Part shown: positions 29,361-40,077 of the stretch, piece after piece | How positions within the stretch are numbered: position 1 is the stretch's first letter | Layout: each line of letters opens with the position of its first letter | Source of the DNA: an uncultured Clostridia bacterium | GTDB taxonomy: Bacteria; Bacillota; Clostridia; TANB77; CAG-508 | Reading direction: 5' to 3' | NCBI GenBank assembly: GCA_947626815.1 | Contig: CANQTN010000010.1 | Coordinates: forward strand, 1 to 55,943 | DNA length: 55,943 bases | Made by a program: the position numbers and the translations under genes | Notes under the pieces: model-generated | Seen by the model: the letters and a program-made list of their open reading frames with translations, nothing else | Databases searched by the model: none | Told to the model about the DNA's origin: nothing

Positions 29361-30233
29361 TCATTTGATTAATTGTTTTAGATATTTTCCATATTCTGTT
29401 TTCATATATTTATCTGCTAAATTTGATAATTGTTCTGATGTAATCCATCCTTTTTGATATGCAATTTCTTCTGGACAACATACTTGCATTCCTTGTCTTT
29501 TTTCAATTGTTTGAACAAAACTTGCTGTTTCTAATAATGCATCATGTGTTCCTGTATCAAACCAAGTCATACCTCTTCCAAATGTTTCTACATATAATTT
29601 ATTTTTCTTCATATATATTTCATTGACAGTTGTTATTTCTAATTCTCCTCTTGCAGACGGTTTTATGCTTTTTGCTATTTCTACTACATCATTTGTATAA
29701 AAATATAAACCTGGAACTGCATAGTCAGATTTTGGTTCTAGTGGTTTTTCTTCAATTGATATAGCTTTACCTTGTTTATCTATCTCAACAACCCCATATG
29801 CTCTTGGGTCTTTAACTCTATATCCAAATATTGTAGATTCGTTCTCTCTTTCATTTGCTTTTTTTAACATTTCTGATAAATGTGATCCATAAAACATGTT
29901 GTCTCCCAATATCATAGCCACATTATCTTCTCCTATAAATTCTTCTCCAATAATAAATGCTTCTGCTAATCCATTTGGTTTTTCTTGTATTTTATAGTTA
30001 AAGTTCATTCCCCATTGTTTTCCATCACCTAATAATTCTTTGAATACAACTATGTCTCTTGGTGTTGAAATTATAAGTACCTCTCTTATATTTGCTTCCA
30101 TTAGTACAGATAGTGGATAATAAATCATTGGCTTATCATATACAGGCATGATTTGTTTTGATATTGCAAGTGTTAATGGATATAGTCTAGTTCCACTTCC
30201 TCCTGCTAAAATAATTCCTTTTCTTTTTTTCAT
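29361..30233 (-). CDS. rfbA: Glucose-1-phosphate thymidylyltransferase
   Basis: First enzyme of dTDP-rhamnose synthesis. 290 residues: nucleotide-binding [16 protein letters not shown] (6-21), [22 protein letters not shown] (metal-binding Asp), [19 protein letters not shown] and [13 protein letters not shown]. Length is normal. Next in line to rfbD, 57 bases away. All four rhamnose genes are on the minus strand. Confidence 0.95.
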   Translation of the reverse strand: MKKRKGIILAGGSGTRLYPLTLAISKQIMPVYDKPMIYYPLSVLMEANIREVLIISTPRDIVVFKELLGDGKQWGMNFNYKIQEKPNGLAEAFIIGEEFIGEDNVAMILGDNMFYGSHLSEMLKKANERENESTIFGYRVKDPRAYGVVEIDKQGKAISIEEKPLEPKSDYAVPGLYFYTNDVVEIAKSIKPSARGELEITTVNEIYMKKNKLYVETFGRGMTWFDTGTHDALLETASFVQTIEKRQGMQVCCPEEIAYQKGWITSEQLSNLADKYMKTEYGKYLKQLIK

Positions 30234-30290
30234 TTTTATTATAATCCTTTTTATTTATTTAGTTTTTTAATTAGGTAACTATAAACCTAT

Positions 30291-31160
30291 TTATTGTTTA
30301 ATTTTTCCTTCTTTTATTAAATATCTTTTTAGTGCATCTTCCCATTCTGGTACTGCAATTCCTTGAGCTAATAGTTTTTCTTTAGATAATTTAGAATTTT
30401 TTGGTCTTTTTGCTTGTGTTACTTTCATCATTTTTATGTATTGTTCTGTTGTTACTGGATTTACATTACAAATAATTCCTGCATATTCAAAAATTGCTTT
30501 TGTAAAATCATACCATGTTATATATCCTTGGTTTGTTGCATGATAAATTCCATAAGGTATTTTCTTTTCTATTGCTTGTGCTATTATATTTGCTAAATCT
30601 TCTGCATATGTAGGTGAACCATGTTGGTCTGCTACAACATTTAGTTCATCTTTTTCTTCTCCTAATTTTAACATTGTTCTTACAAAGTTATTTCCTTCTC
30701 CATAAAGCCATGCTGTTCTAAATATATAATATTTGTCAGTATTTTCTTTTATATATTCTTCTCCATGTAATTTAGTTATTCCATAAGCTGTTACAGGGCT
30801 TTTACTATCCTCTTCTTTATAGTCTTCATTTATGTCTAATTCTCCACCAAATACATAGTCTGTACTAATATGAACTAATATACTATTATTTTCTTTTGCT
30901 GCTTTTGCTAAATTTCTAGGTCCTATTGCATTTATTTTTTCTACAATTTCTCCTGCTTCTTCTGCTCTATCTACTGCTGTGTATGCTGCACAGTTTATTA
31001 TATATTCTGGTTTTGTTTCATTTACATATTTTAGTACTACATCTTCTTTTGTTATGTCTAGATTTTCTACATCTGTGCAGATAAGTTCGTTTCCTTCTTT
31101 TAGTCTTTCTCTTACAGATTTTGCGAGCATTCCGTTTGCTCCTGTAATTAAAATTTTCAT
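30291..31160 (-). CDS. rfbD: dTDP-4-dehydrorhamnose reductase
   Basis: Last step of dTDP-L-rhamnose synthesis. 289 residues with ITGANGMLAKSV (NADPH-binding, 5-16), NCAAYTAVDRAEE, HISTDYVFGG, YGITKLHGEEY (catalytic Tyr and Lys) and RTAWLYGEG. Starts behind AAAGGAATGAT. It directly precedes rfbA and follows the ricin lysozyme gene at 31204. Confidence 0.95.
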   Translation of the reverse strand: MKILITGANGMLAKSVRERLKEGNELICTDVENLDITKEDVVLKYVNETKPEYIINCAAYTAVDRAEEAGEIVEKINAIGPRNLAKAAKENNSILVHISTDYVFGGELDINEDYKEEDSKSPVTAYGITKLHGEEYIKENTDKYYIFRTAWLYGEGNNFVRTMLKLGEEKDELNVVADQHGSPTYAEDLANIIAQAIEKKIPYGIYHATNQGYITWYDFTKAIFEYAGIICNVNPVTTEQYIKMMKVTQAKRPKNSKLSKEKLLAQGIAVPEWEDALKRYLIKEGKIKQ

Positions 31161-31203
31161 TTTATCATCATTCCTTTTTTGTATTTAGGTTTTATGGCTT
31201 TAC

Positions 31204-33729
31204 CTATAAACCTTTTGCACCATTAGTGCCTGTCCCCCACAGTGCCAAATCCATATCTACTTTTCCGATTATTCCACTAACTTTTCCTGAACTTGTGTAT
31301 TGCCACATAACATAAGGTTTTTGATAATCACATGTATCATTCCATTGTGCTATCCATTTTTGGTATTTGTCTAACATACTATCATTTAAACATCCGTTTA
31401 GCCAACTTAAGCTTGCATATATTCCTACATTGTTATATCCTGCTTTTTGTATAACTTTACAAAATTCGTCACAAACTTCTACTCCTTTTTCATGTGCTAT
31501 TCCATTTCTACTTTTATATCCATCTGTGTCTTCCATGTCAATCCATATTCCAAATGTAGGATTTTTTCCTTTAAGTAGTCTTAATACATGCTCTGCTTCT
31601 GATTTTGCTCCTTCTCTTGTTCCAGCATATGAATATAAATAAACTCCATATGGTATTCCTAGTCTTTCACATTCTAATACATTTCTTTCAAAGAATTTGT
31701 CATCTTGTGTTTGCGTGTCTCCTCCAAATCCACATCTGATAATTGCAAAGTCCACATTGCCTGACTGTTTTGCTGTTCTCCAATCAATTAATTTTTGATG
31801 CTCAGAAACATCTATTCCTTTTAAAATGTCCGCTTCTGCAAATTTGAATTTTTGAGCATTTGTTTCATTTCCTTCATAAATTTGTACATTTGTGCCATTT
31901 GCCGTTCCAGCTGCTGCTACGTCTAAATATAGTTCTGCGCTTTTAGACATGATATAAAAATATCCATTTCCTGCATCTTGTAAAATCCATTTTTCAGCTT
32001 CTGCGCCATTCTTTATGTATTGTTCTACATTTGTTCCATTTTTTGTTCTTCCATATGCTAAGTTTAATAACTTACCAGAGTGTGAACATTTTATTTCATA
32101 ATATCCTTCTTTGTTGTATATTAGTTCAAATCTTTGTTGTAATACAGTATCACTATCCCAAATTTGTACATTTGCCCCATTTTTATTACTTCCACCTGAT
32201 ATATCTAAAACTTTTTTATTGTTTAATGCTGTTTCTATCTTATATATACCACTTTTTACTAATTCCTTGCATTTTGGTTTTTCAACTTTTTCTAGTTTGA
32301 ACTTTTGGGCATTTGTTCCATTTCCTTCATATACTTGTATGTTATTTCCTTTTTTTATATTTCCTGCATAAATGTCTAAATATAAGTCATTTAATTTAGA
32401 AATTATTGAATATGTTCCGTCATTGTTGTCTTTTATAATCCACATTTGTGAATTTGTGTTGTTTTTCATATATTGTTGTATATTAGTTCCATTTGTCATT
32501 CCTGCTGCTGTTACATCTAATGATTTTTTTGAATGTTTGGCAATTATTTCATAATATCCATTTCCTTTGTAAGTTATTTCAAATTGTTGATTCTTTTTTG
32601 ATATATTTGATTGTGTTTCTAATTTTATATTGGCTCCATTTGTGTCTGCTGAATTGTCTACTTCTATTCCTATACTTTGTTTTACATTAGCTTTTATTTT
32701 ATATGTGCCATTTGGTATTGTTTGCTTTGGAACTACATCATTAATTTTTATTAATTGAAATTTTTGTGCATTTGTTCCATTTGATTGATATACTTGCATA
32801 TTTGTCCCATTTTTTGCTATTGCTGCTGGAACATCTAAGCATAATCCATTACATTTTGAAATAATATTATAATATCCATCTGGTGTTTTTTGTAATAACC
32901 ATTTTTGTGCATCTGTTCCATTTTTTGTATATTGTTGTACTTTAGTTCCATTTGTTTTTCCTGCTGCTGCCACATCTAGTACTTTTCCAGAGTGTTTTAT
33001 TTTTATTGTATAATAACCATCTCCAGCATTTTTAATTATAAATTTTTGATTTATCATAAATTGTGTAGATTTATTTTTTAATTGCAATTTTGCTTCATTT
33101 TGCATAGAATAATTTTCTATTTCAAAAATTATATTAGATTTTATTGCTGTTTGTATTATGTATGTTCCTTCTTCTATTGTTGCTTGATTAATTTTTAATA
33201 AATTATTATTATTTATTTTTTTTATATTTTCATTATTTTCTTCTATATTATCGCTATCTTGATTATTTTTTTGTTTTTGATTTTGTTCCTTCTCTTGTTT
33301 TTCTTCTTTGGTTTCGTTTTGCTTGTCTTCATTTTGCTCATTTCTATTTTCTTTCAATTCATGTTTGTCTTCTTCTGTATTGTTTTCTTGTTTTTGTATT
33401 TCATTTTCTTCTTTTTTTGTTTGTTCTTCTTGTTCTTTGTTCTGTTCTATGTCTTGTTGCTTTTCTTGTTCTTTATTTTGTTCTATCTCTTGTTGTTTTT
33501 CTTGTTCTTTATTTTGCTCTATCTCTTGTTGTTTTTCTTGTTCTTTATTTTGTTCTATTTCTTGTTGTTTTTCTATCTCGTTTTCATTTTTTTTATTTTC
33601 ACTAGTAATATTTATATTTTGTTTTTGAATGTTTTGATTGATATTATTATCTGTTGCATATATAATTGGTGAAAATACCTGTAGTAACAATATAATTATA
33701 CTTATATAATTTATTATTTTTAATTTCAT
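31204..33729 (-). CDS. Secreted GH25 lysozyme with ricin domains
   Basis: An 841-residue wall hydrolase. Signal helix (6-24), a Glu/Gln/Lys-rich region (50-165) with a KEQEKQQEIEQN repeat run, three to four ricin-type domains (about 180-640) and a C-terminal GH25 muramidase (about 645-841: GIDVSEHQKLIDW, FAIIRCGFGG, WIDMEDTDGY, WQYTSSGKV). It cuts between MurNAc and GlcNAc. Sits at the start of the cluster, 2 bases from the glycosyltransferase ending at 33732. Confidence 0.9.
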   Translation of the reverse strand: MKLKIINYISIIILLLQVFSPIIYATDNNINQNIQKQNINITSENKKNENEIEKQQEIEQNKEQEKQQEIEQNKEQEKQQEIEQNKEQEKQQDIEQNKEQEEQTKKEENEIQKQENNTEEDKHELKENRNEQNEDKQNETKEEKQEKEQNQKQKNNQDSDNIEENNENIKKINNNNLLKINQATIEEGTYIIQTAIKSNIIFEIENYSMQNEAKLQLKNKSTQFMINQKFIIKNAGDGYYTIKIKHSGKVLDVAAAGKTNGTKVQQYTKNGTDAQKWLLQKTPDGYYNIISKCNGLCLDVPAAIAKNGTNMQVYQSNGTNAQKFQLIKINDVVPKQTIPNGTYKIKANVKQSIGIEVDNSADTNGANIKLETQSNISKKNQQFEITYKGNGYYEIIAKHSKKSLDVTAAGMTNGTNIQQYMKNNTNSQMWIIKDNNDGTYSIISKLNDLYLDIYAGNIKKGNNIQVYEGNGTNAQKFKLEKVEKPKCKELVKSGIYKIETALNNKKVLDISGGSNKNGANVQIWDSDTVLQQRFELIYNKEGYYEIKCSHSGKLLNLAYGRTKNGTNVEQYIKNGAEAEKWILQDAGNGYFYIMSKSAELYLDVAAAGTANGTNVQIYEGNETNAQKFKFAEADILKGIDVSEHQKLIDWRTAKQSGNVDFAIIRCGFGGDTQTQDDKFFERNVLECERLGIPYGVYLYSYAGTREGAKSEAEHVLRLLKGKNPTFGIWIDMEDTDGYKSRNGIAHEKGVEVCDEFCKVIQKAGYNNVGIYASLSWLNGCLNDSMLDKYQKWIAQWNDTCDYQKPYVMWQYTSSGKVSGIIGKVDMDLALWGTGTNGAKGL

Positions 33730-33731
33730 AT

Positions 33732-34688
33732 TTATTCTCCTATTATATTGGTTTTTTTACTTAAATTTTCTATTTGTGTGTATCTTAATAATTCTAATTC
33801 ATATTTTTCTCTATTTTGTTTTACTACAGTATCTAATACTACGCCACATTGTGCAATTATTATTGCGAATATCATTATTCCTGTTGCTAAAATTGCTGAT
33901 GGTATTTTACTTATATAGCCTGTTTTTAAAAATTCCATAATTACTGGCATTCCAACTGCTAATCCTATTAATACAAATATTGATGCAATAAAACAGAAAA
34001 ATTGTCTTGGTTTAAAATCTTTGAACATTGCTACAATTTTTTTCATTACTTTCATTCCATCACTTATTGTATTTAGTTTTGATGTACTGCCTTCTGGTCT
34101 GTCCCTATATATAATAGGAATTTCTTTTATAATAAATCTTTTATCTAATGCATGTAATGTCATTTCTGTTTCTACTTCAAATTTTGGGCTAAGAACTGGA
34201 ATTGTTTTTACAAATAATTTATTAAATACTCTATATCCTGTCATTATATCTTTTAAATTAGTTTTAAATGCTATATTTATTGCTTTTTTTACTAAATTAT
34301 TTCCAAATTCATGAAAACATCTTTTATTTTCTTTTTTATATGTTCCATTTGTTAGTCTATCACCTATTACCATATCTGCTTGTCCTTTTACTATTGGTTC
34401 TATTAACTTATGAACTTCTTCTGCTGGATAGGTGTCATCTCCGTCTACCATAATATATATATCAGCATCAATGTCTCTAAACATGCTTCTGACAACATTT
34501 CCTTTACCTTGTCTATATTCATTTTTTACAATTGCTCCATTTTCTTTTGCTATTTTTACTGTTTGATCTTTTGAGTTATTATTATATACGTAAATATCTG
34601 CATCAGGTAATTCTTTTTTAAAATCTTTTATTACTTTTCCTATTGTTTGTTCTTCATTATAGCATGGTATCAATACTGCTGTTTTCAT
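33732..34688 (-). CDS. Glycosyltransferase family 2 with two C-terminal helices
   Basis: A 318-residue membrane transferase with GT-A motifs AVLIPCYNEEQTIGKVI, VYNNNSKDQTV, VDGDDTYPAEE (DxD) and MTGYRVFNKLF, then two hydrophobic helices (about 235-255 and 267-287). It resembles undecaprenyl-phosphate sugar transferases. Gene order suggests a role in lipid-linked sugar donor formation for the surface polymer; donor sugar unknown. The next upstream gene is 7 bases away. Confidence 0.85.
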   Translation of the reverse strand: MKTAVLIPCYNEEQTIGKVIKDFKKELPDADIYVYNNNSKDQTVKIAKENGAIVKNEYRQGKGNVVRSMFRDIDADIYIMVDGDDTYPAEEVHKLIEPIVKGQADMVIGDRLTNGTYKKENKRCFHEFGNNLVKKAINIAFKTNLKDIMTGYRVFNKLFVKTIPVLSPKFEVETEMTLHALDKRFIIKEIPIIYRDRPEGSTSKLNTISDGMKVMKKIVAMFKDFKPRQFFCFIASIFVLIGLAVGMPVIMEFLKTGYISKIPSAILATGIMIFAIIIAQCGVVLDTVVKQNREKYELELLRYTQIENLSKKTNIIGE

Positions 34689-34695
34689 TCTTGCC

Positions 34696-36324
34696 CTACT
34701 TCCTTTCTTTTTTTAGTATTTCTACAATTTTACTAATACTAATTCCCCAAAATCCGATTAATAATGGGTATGCGCCAGATAAATACATATAATATCTTGA
34801 AAAACAAGATGTTATTTGATTATAAGAAACTCCTGCAATCAAAACTAATAGGCTACATCCTATTCCTGTTAATAATAACCATATATTTATTATTTCTTCT
34901 TTTCTTTTAATTTTTATAAGATATATTGTTAATATTATATAACATATAATACTAATTATTGTTAACATTAGTCCACAAATTTTATATAGTTTTCCTATAA
35001 AGTTTAATCTTTGTACATATATATTTGTATATATTGCATAATCATTTCCACTTTGAATAGATGTGTCATTTGTAATTGCATTATATTTTTGCGATTGTTC
35101 TTCACTTGGTCTGTTTACTGTTTCTATTTCATTAAAGTTTGATATATACCATGAAGTTTTTAGCATTTCGACTGGTAGTTCTGAAAAATATCTCATTTTC
35201 CATGGTGATAATAGGTTTGATGGCATTGAAAATCCTGTTTCTAATTTTCCTTCTTTTATTGCACTTTTTAATTCTTCATATACTTGTTTATAGAATTCAT
35301 TTGATTTTTTTGCGTTTTCATACATTCCTGCATTTTCTACTGCTGATTTTAGAGCCCACCAGAACCATCCATCTTCTACTTGTTTATCTCCTGGTTTTCT
35401 ATCTAGATTATCCCAGTCATTTAAAGCTTGTTCTAATTGTTCCTTAATTGAATTTAAAGTTTTTGAATTTTTATACATTAAATCAATTTTATTTCTTGTT
35501 ACTGTTACATATTGTATGTCTTCTTTTGTGTTAATTGAGTACATTGTTTTTAGTACTTTTCCAAAGTATCCATCATTTATTTCGTTATAAGTATATACAC
35601 CATATATTGCATAATTAGTAATTCTTACTATATTTAGTGATATTACTAGTATTATCAAAGGTGTAACATATGCAACTATTTTTAAGTTTAATTTTTTATT
35701 TTTCAAAATTGCAGAAATTACCATTATAGCTATTACTACTAATACAAATGGTAATATCCATATTCCGTCTTCTCTAGTTAACCATAAAGATGCTAAAGCT
35801 ATTCCTGCTATAAGAGAAAATGGTATTATTTTTTTTATGTTCATATTTCTTCTTTGATAACATGCAAACATACTTCCTATTATTAATAATACTTGTGATA
35901 GTGTAATACCATTTCTGTATACTCTTTGCAAAGTCCAAAATGCAAATGATACTGGATTAAATAATAATAATATGTATATTACTATTAGAGACATTTTTGA
36001 CTTAAATAAATCTTTTATTGTGTATATAAAGTAAATACATGATAATATATAGATTAAGTTCATTACACTTATATATGATAATCCAAAAAAATTAATTATT
36101 GCCAATAACATTGGGAAAGCTGGACCTTTTACTAATGTATTACTTGTATATTCACCTAACCATTTTTTCCCTCTTATATTTATTGCCATATTAACCATCA
36201 TATCATCATCATATATTTGAGATGGAAAAGCTGTTATTGGAATATTTTCTGTCATTATAAATCTAATTAATGCAAATATAATTATGCATATAATTAATTT
36301 ATTTTTACTTATAAAAGATTTCAT
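34696..36324 (-). CDS. Multi-spanning membrane protein, probable GT-C glycosyltransferase
   Basis: A 542-residue protein with about ten membrane helices: one at 10-25, several from 75-270, and four near 430-540. A soluble loop of roughly 150 residues (270-420) lies between the blocks. Topology and place in the cluster suggest a GT-C type transferase using a lipid-linked sugar. I see no sequence motif that settles this; a polymer modification enzyme is an alternative. Confidence 0.55.
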   Translation of the reverse strand: MKSFISKNKLIICIIIFALIRFIMTENIPITAFPSQIYDDDMMVNMAINIRGKKWLGEYTSNTLVKGPAFPMLLAIINFFGLSYISVMNLIYILSCIYFIYTIKDLFKSKMSLIVIYILLLFNPVSFAFWTLQRVYRNGITLSQVLLIIGSMFACYQRRNMNIKKIIPFSLIAGIALASLWLTREDGIWILPFVLVVIAIMVISAILKNKKLNLKIVAYVTPLIILVISLNIVRITNYAIYGVYTYNEINDGYFGKVLKTMYSINTKEDIQYVTVTRNKIDLMYKNSKTLNSIKEQLEQALNDWDNLDRKPGDKQVEDGWFWWALKSAVENAGMYENAKKSNEFYKQVYEELKSAIKEGKLETGFSMPSNLLSPWKMRYFSELPVEMLKTSWYISNFNEIETVNRPSEEQSQKYNAITNDTSIQSGNDYAIYTNIYVQRLNFIGKLYKICGLMLTIISIICYIILTIYLIKIKRKEEIINIWLLLTGIGCSLLVLIAGVSYNQITSCFSRYYMYLSGAYPLLIGFWGISISKIVEILKKERK

Positions 36325-36333
36325 TGTTGCCTC

Positions 36334-38235
36334 CTATTTGTTTTCTATATTTATTTTTTCTTGCATTATTTCATATTTATCTGAATCTAATCTTAAATTT
36401 GGGTTATAATAAGGGTCTCCTTTTTTCTTATATTCTCCCCATTTTTTATAGAATAAGTCAATTTCACCTTTAAATCTTTTCTGTTTTTCCTCTGTGTCTT
36501 CTGCACCCCTTGTTTTTGATTCATAATGAATAAATTCTACAAATGGATTATAAATGATTAGTTTTCCAGTTTGTATTATTTTTAAGCAAAAATCTATATC
36601 ATTAAATGCAACTGCAAATTTTTCATCCATGTATCCTACTTCTTCATATACAGATCTTTTTGCCATCATACATGCTGCTGTTACTGCACTTAAATTCTGT
36701 ATATGACTTTCTCTTGCAAAATATCCATGCGCATTTTTATATAATCCTCTAAATACATGTCCTGCAACTCCATAAACTCCAATTATTGTTCCTGCATGTT
36801 GTATAGTTCCATCAGGATAATACATTTTAACTCCAACTGCTCCTACATCCTCTCTTTGGTTCATTCCTACCATTTTTTCTAACCAATCGGGTGTTAATAA
36901 TTCTGTATCATTGTTTAGTTGAACTATATATTCTCCATCTGTATTTTTTACTCCAAAGTTTATGATATTTGAATAATTAAATCCTTTTTCCTTGTAATAT
37001 AATACTTTTATTTTCTCTTCTTTTTCTAATTCTTTATAATAGTCAAAAATTGAACTTTCTGTACTATTATTTTCTATTACAACTATTTCATAATTTTGAT
37101 ATGTTGTTAATTTTAATATGGAATTTATACATTTTTTTAATGTTTCTTTTTCATTCATATTTGGTATAAGTATTGTAACTTTTGGATTATTTATAGGTTT
37201 ATAATCTATTTTATATGTTCCTAAAGTTGCGCCATGTGTTACTGTTCCTTCTAAACCAACTCTTTTTAAGTGATCTTGCAAAACAGGAATACCTGCTTCA
37301 AATGCATATGGTTTTGCATCTCCTCCAGCTTTTGCTGTAGATAACTCATGTACTCTCCAATGATATAAAACTTTTGGGATATGTTTTATATTTTTTGCTA
37401 TTTCTGCCATTCTTATAATAAGATCATAGTCTTGTGCACCATCATATTTGCTTCTTTCTCCACCTAATTTTTCCATTAAGTCTTTTCTAAATACACTGAA
37501 ATGACATATATAATTATTTGATCTTAACGTATCTATTGCAAAATCTGGTTTAAAATGTGGATCAAATCTTGGTTTTTTAGTTGTTGTTATTTTGTCTTCA
37601 TCTGTATAAATAAATTCTATTTCTGGATCTTCATTAATTGCTTTTACTATTTCGAATAAACTATTTACTGGTAATAAGTCATCATGGTCTAGTAATGCTA
37701 TATAGTCACCTGTTGCCATTTTTAGTGCTTCATTTGTGTTTCCTGATATTCCTAAATTTTTTCCAGTATAATTATATTTTATTCTTTCATCTTTTTTACA
37801 AATTTCTTCTAGTTCTTCGTTCTTTTTTGGGCTGCCATCTGCTAAACATAGTTCCCAATTTGAATAAGTTTGATCTATTAAATATTGTACTAACTCTTCA
37901 AAAAAATTAATTGGTGTGTTATACATTGGTACTAATATACTTATTTTAGGATTTATCTCAAATTTAGTTTTACGTTGCTTTTCTAATTCTTCTGGTGTTG
38001 GATCATTTAAACTCATCCAAATTTCATATGGTGTAATTGTTGTTCCATTTTCAGCTTTGTTTTTCATCATTTCTATAGTTTTTTTCCAACCATTAGATTT
38101 TAAAGATTTTATAAATTTTACTAGGTTACTAGGTTTTATATTATGGACAATTGTGTTTATTTTTCTTAAAAGTTGTCTTGTCTTTCCTCCTTCTGGGAAA
38201 AGTTTGTCTCTTAATCTAACACTCATTTGTTTCAT
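36334..38235 (-). CDS. Two-domain family 2 glycosyltransferase (rhamnosyl-type)
   Basis: A 633-residue soluble protein with two GT-A domains. First, about 95-330: ISILVPMYNTP, LCLADGSPKKNEE, YIALLDHDDLLP, YTDEDKI, FKPDFAIDTLRSNNYICHFS. Second, about 350-610: VTILIPNMNEKETLKKCI, VIENNSTE, VQLNNDTELLTPDWLE, VGYMDEKFAVAFNDIDFC. This layout is typical of rhamnan or teichoic-type polymer elongation, fitting the rfb genes nearby. Overlaps the methyltransferase gene end by 4 bases. Confidence 0.85.
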   Translation of the reverse strand: MKQMSVRLRDKLFPEGGKTRQLLRKINTIVHNIKPSNLVKFIKSLKSNGWKKTIEMMKNKAENGTTITPYEIWMSLNDPTPEELEKQRKTKFEINPKISILVPMYNTPINFFEELVQYLIDQTYSNWELCLADGSPKKNEELEEICKKDERIKYNYTGKNLGISGNTNEALKMATGDYIALLDHDDLLPVNSLFEIVKAINEDPEIEFIYTDEDKITTTKKPRFDPHFKPDFAIDTLRSNNYICHFSVFRKDLMEKLGGERSKYDGAQDYDLIIRMAEIAKNIKHIPKVLYHWRVHELSTAKAGGDAKPYAFEAGIPVLQDHLKRVGLEGTVTHGATLGTYKIDYKPINNPKVTILIPNMNEKETLKKCINSILKLTTYQNYEIVVIENNSTESSIFDYYKELEKEEKIKVLYYKEKGFNYSNIINFGVKNTDGEYIVQLNNDTELLTPDWLEKMVGMNQREDVGAVGVKMYYPDGTIQHAGTIIGVYGVAGHVFRGLYKNAHGYFARESHIQNLSAVTAACMMAKRSVYEEVGYMDEKFAVAFNDIDFCLKIIQTGKLIIYNPFVEFIHYESKTRGAEDTEEKQKRFKGEIDLFYKKWGEYKKKGDPYYNPNLRLDSDKYEIMQEKINIENK

Positions 38236-40011
38236 CCTTTCTTACTTTTTCCTAATCTTAATACAGCTCTTAGTGGTTTTGTTATTTTCCATGATTTTGA
38301 ATTATATACATAATTTAAATTTGCTTTTAGTTCTTCAATTTTTTTATCTTTTTCGTCTAATAAAGTTTTATTTTTCGCATTTTCCATGGTTAGTACATTA
38401 ATTTGATGATTAGCTGTTAGTTCTTTTCTTTTTAAATCTATCATTTCCATTCCTTGTGTGTGTATTTTCCATATTTCATCATCTCTAATTTTTAATTGTA
38501 ATTTTTTATCTAATTCATCAAAAATTTTAATATTTTCTTGCTTGATCTCCATTATATCATACAATTTTTCTTCAGATATATATTTTTTTATTCTTGCATA
38601 ATATTTTATTGCTCTATATAATATAAAACTTATTGGTACATTATTTTCTTGCCATTCTTGATCGTAAAAATAAAATTGATTATCTATATAAAAACAGTTT
38701 TGAAATATTAAGTCCCATAATCCATATTTTACAAAATCCATTTTTTCAATATGCTCTTTTTCATATTTTATATCATATTTGTCAAATACATTGTTTTGGC
38801 TATTTACCTTTTCTAATTTGGTTTCCAACTCATTTTTAAATTGTTTTATTAATTGACTTGCTTCATCTATTTTATTTTCTTTGGCCAATTTTATTATAAT
38901 TTTGTCTAGTGTTGGACTATTGATATATTTACTAATAATTTTATTTTTATCATAAGAATCTACTGTGTTTATTCCAATTTGATTTATTATATCAATATTG
39001 TGTTTTATATTTTCTATATGTTCTTTACTTTTTGCATTTATAGCATATTTATAAACATTTTCTTCTTCTACAATTGTTTTTATTCTATATTCTGGTTTTC
39101 TTATATTTGAAAATGATACGAATTTTATTTGTTTTTCTTGTGTTTTTGCTTTTGATATTTCTACTAAATAAGAGTTTACAAATAATTTAAATAAGTCACT
39201 ATTTTCTTCTAATATTTCTTTATATGCCTCATTTTCTTGATAAAATTTTATAGTATTTGATGTATTATAAACAATATTTCTAGATAGATTATTTTTGCTA
39301 AGTGGGTTTTCATCTGTGTATATAACATTTGTTAGTTTATAGTCAGGCATTGGATAATATATTTTATTTATTACTAGCTTTGTATTTTCTATAATATTTT
39401 TTAATTCACTTAAACTCATTATATTTTTTTCTTTGTGATTTACTATATTAATTCCATTCTCGTCTGTTTTAGAAAAATACTTCATTCCGCATTTTATTAT
39501 CTATTGCTAGTATAATTTTTCCATCTTCTTTTAGGAATTTTTTTAATATTTCAATATATTCTTCTGTTGTTCCATTAAATATTTTATTTAAATTTTCAAT
39601 TGTTCCTATTAATGTAATGTAGTCAAATTTCTCTTCTAAATTTATTTTTTCAATTGTTCCTACTATAATTTCTAAATTTTCTTGATTTTTATATCTTTTT
39701 TCAATTGCTTTTGCTTTTTTTAAACTATTTTCTATTCCTACTACTTTGCAAGCTTTTTGGCATAATAGGCCTGTTATTTCTCCATAGTTTGGTTCTATTT
39801 CTAAAATAGTAGCATTTTCTTTTATTGGATACCAATTTAATATATTTTCTCTAATTTCTGATAAAGCTAATATTATTTCTATGTTTTGTTCTTCTTTTAT
39901 TATATTTTCATAGTTTTCTTTTTCGTTTTCTTCTATTATATTTATTATTTCTTCATCAATTGGTAATAATTCTTCTTGCTTTTTTGTATAAAAATCAAGA
40001 TTTATTTTCAA
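38232..40011 (-). CDS. SAM-dependent methyltransferase with a CGG recoding site
   Basis: With a +1 shift at 39487-39489 this is one 592-residue protein. Its N-terminal part (ILEIEPNYGEITGLLCQKACKV, YITLIGTIENL) is a class I methyltransferase. The rest carries a shared family domain, ending in a coiled segment and NSKSWKITKPLRAVLRLGK. It is homologous in plan to 41238-42365, where DNQxGMKYFSG is uninterrupted; the present gene's DNKM-GMKYFS joins only after the shift. Probably methylates a surface sugar or chain end. The start is ATG 40011. Confidence 0.85.
39487..39489 (-). other. In-frame CGG with +1 shift (methyltransferase, Gly175)
   Basis: Context AAA-ATG-C-GGA-ATG-AAG-TAT. The uninterrupted paralog at 41238-42365 reads QYGMKYFSG at the same position, an internal control. 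Confidence 0.9.
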
Positions 40012-40077
40012 CTACTAACACTCCTTTTAAAATATTCATCCATAAAATTTAATGATATTTTTTATTTATAATTCATA

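Noticed and set aside
33259..33672. Long plus-strand ORFs opposite the Glu/Gln-rich region of the lysozyme gene
   Set aside because: Low-complexity shadows (Leu/Phe or Ser/Cys runs) of the KEQEKQQ repeat; no ribosome binding site.
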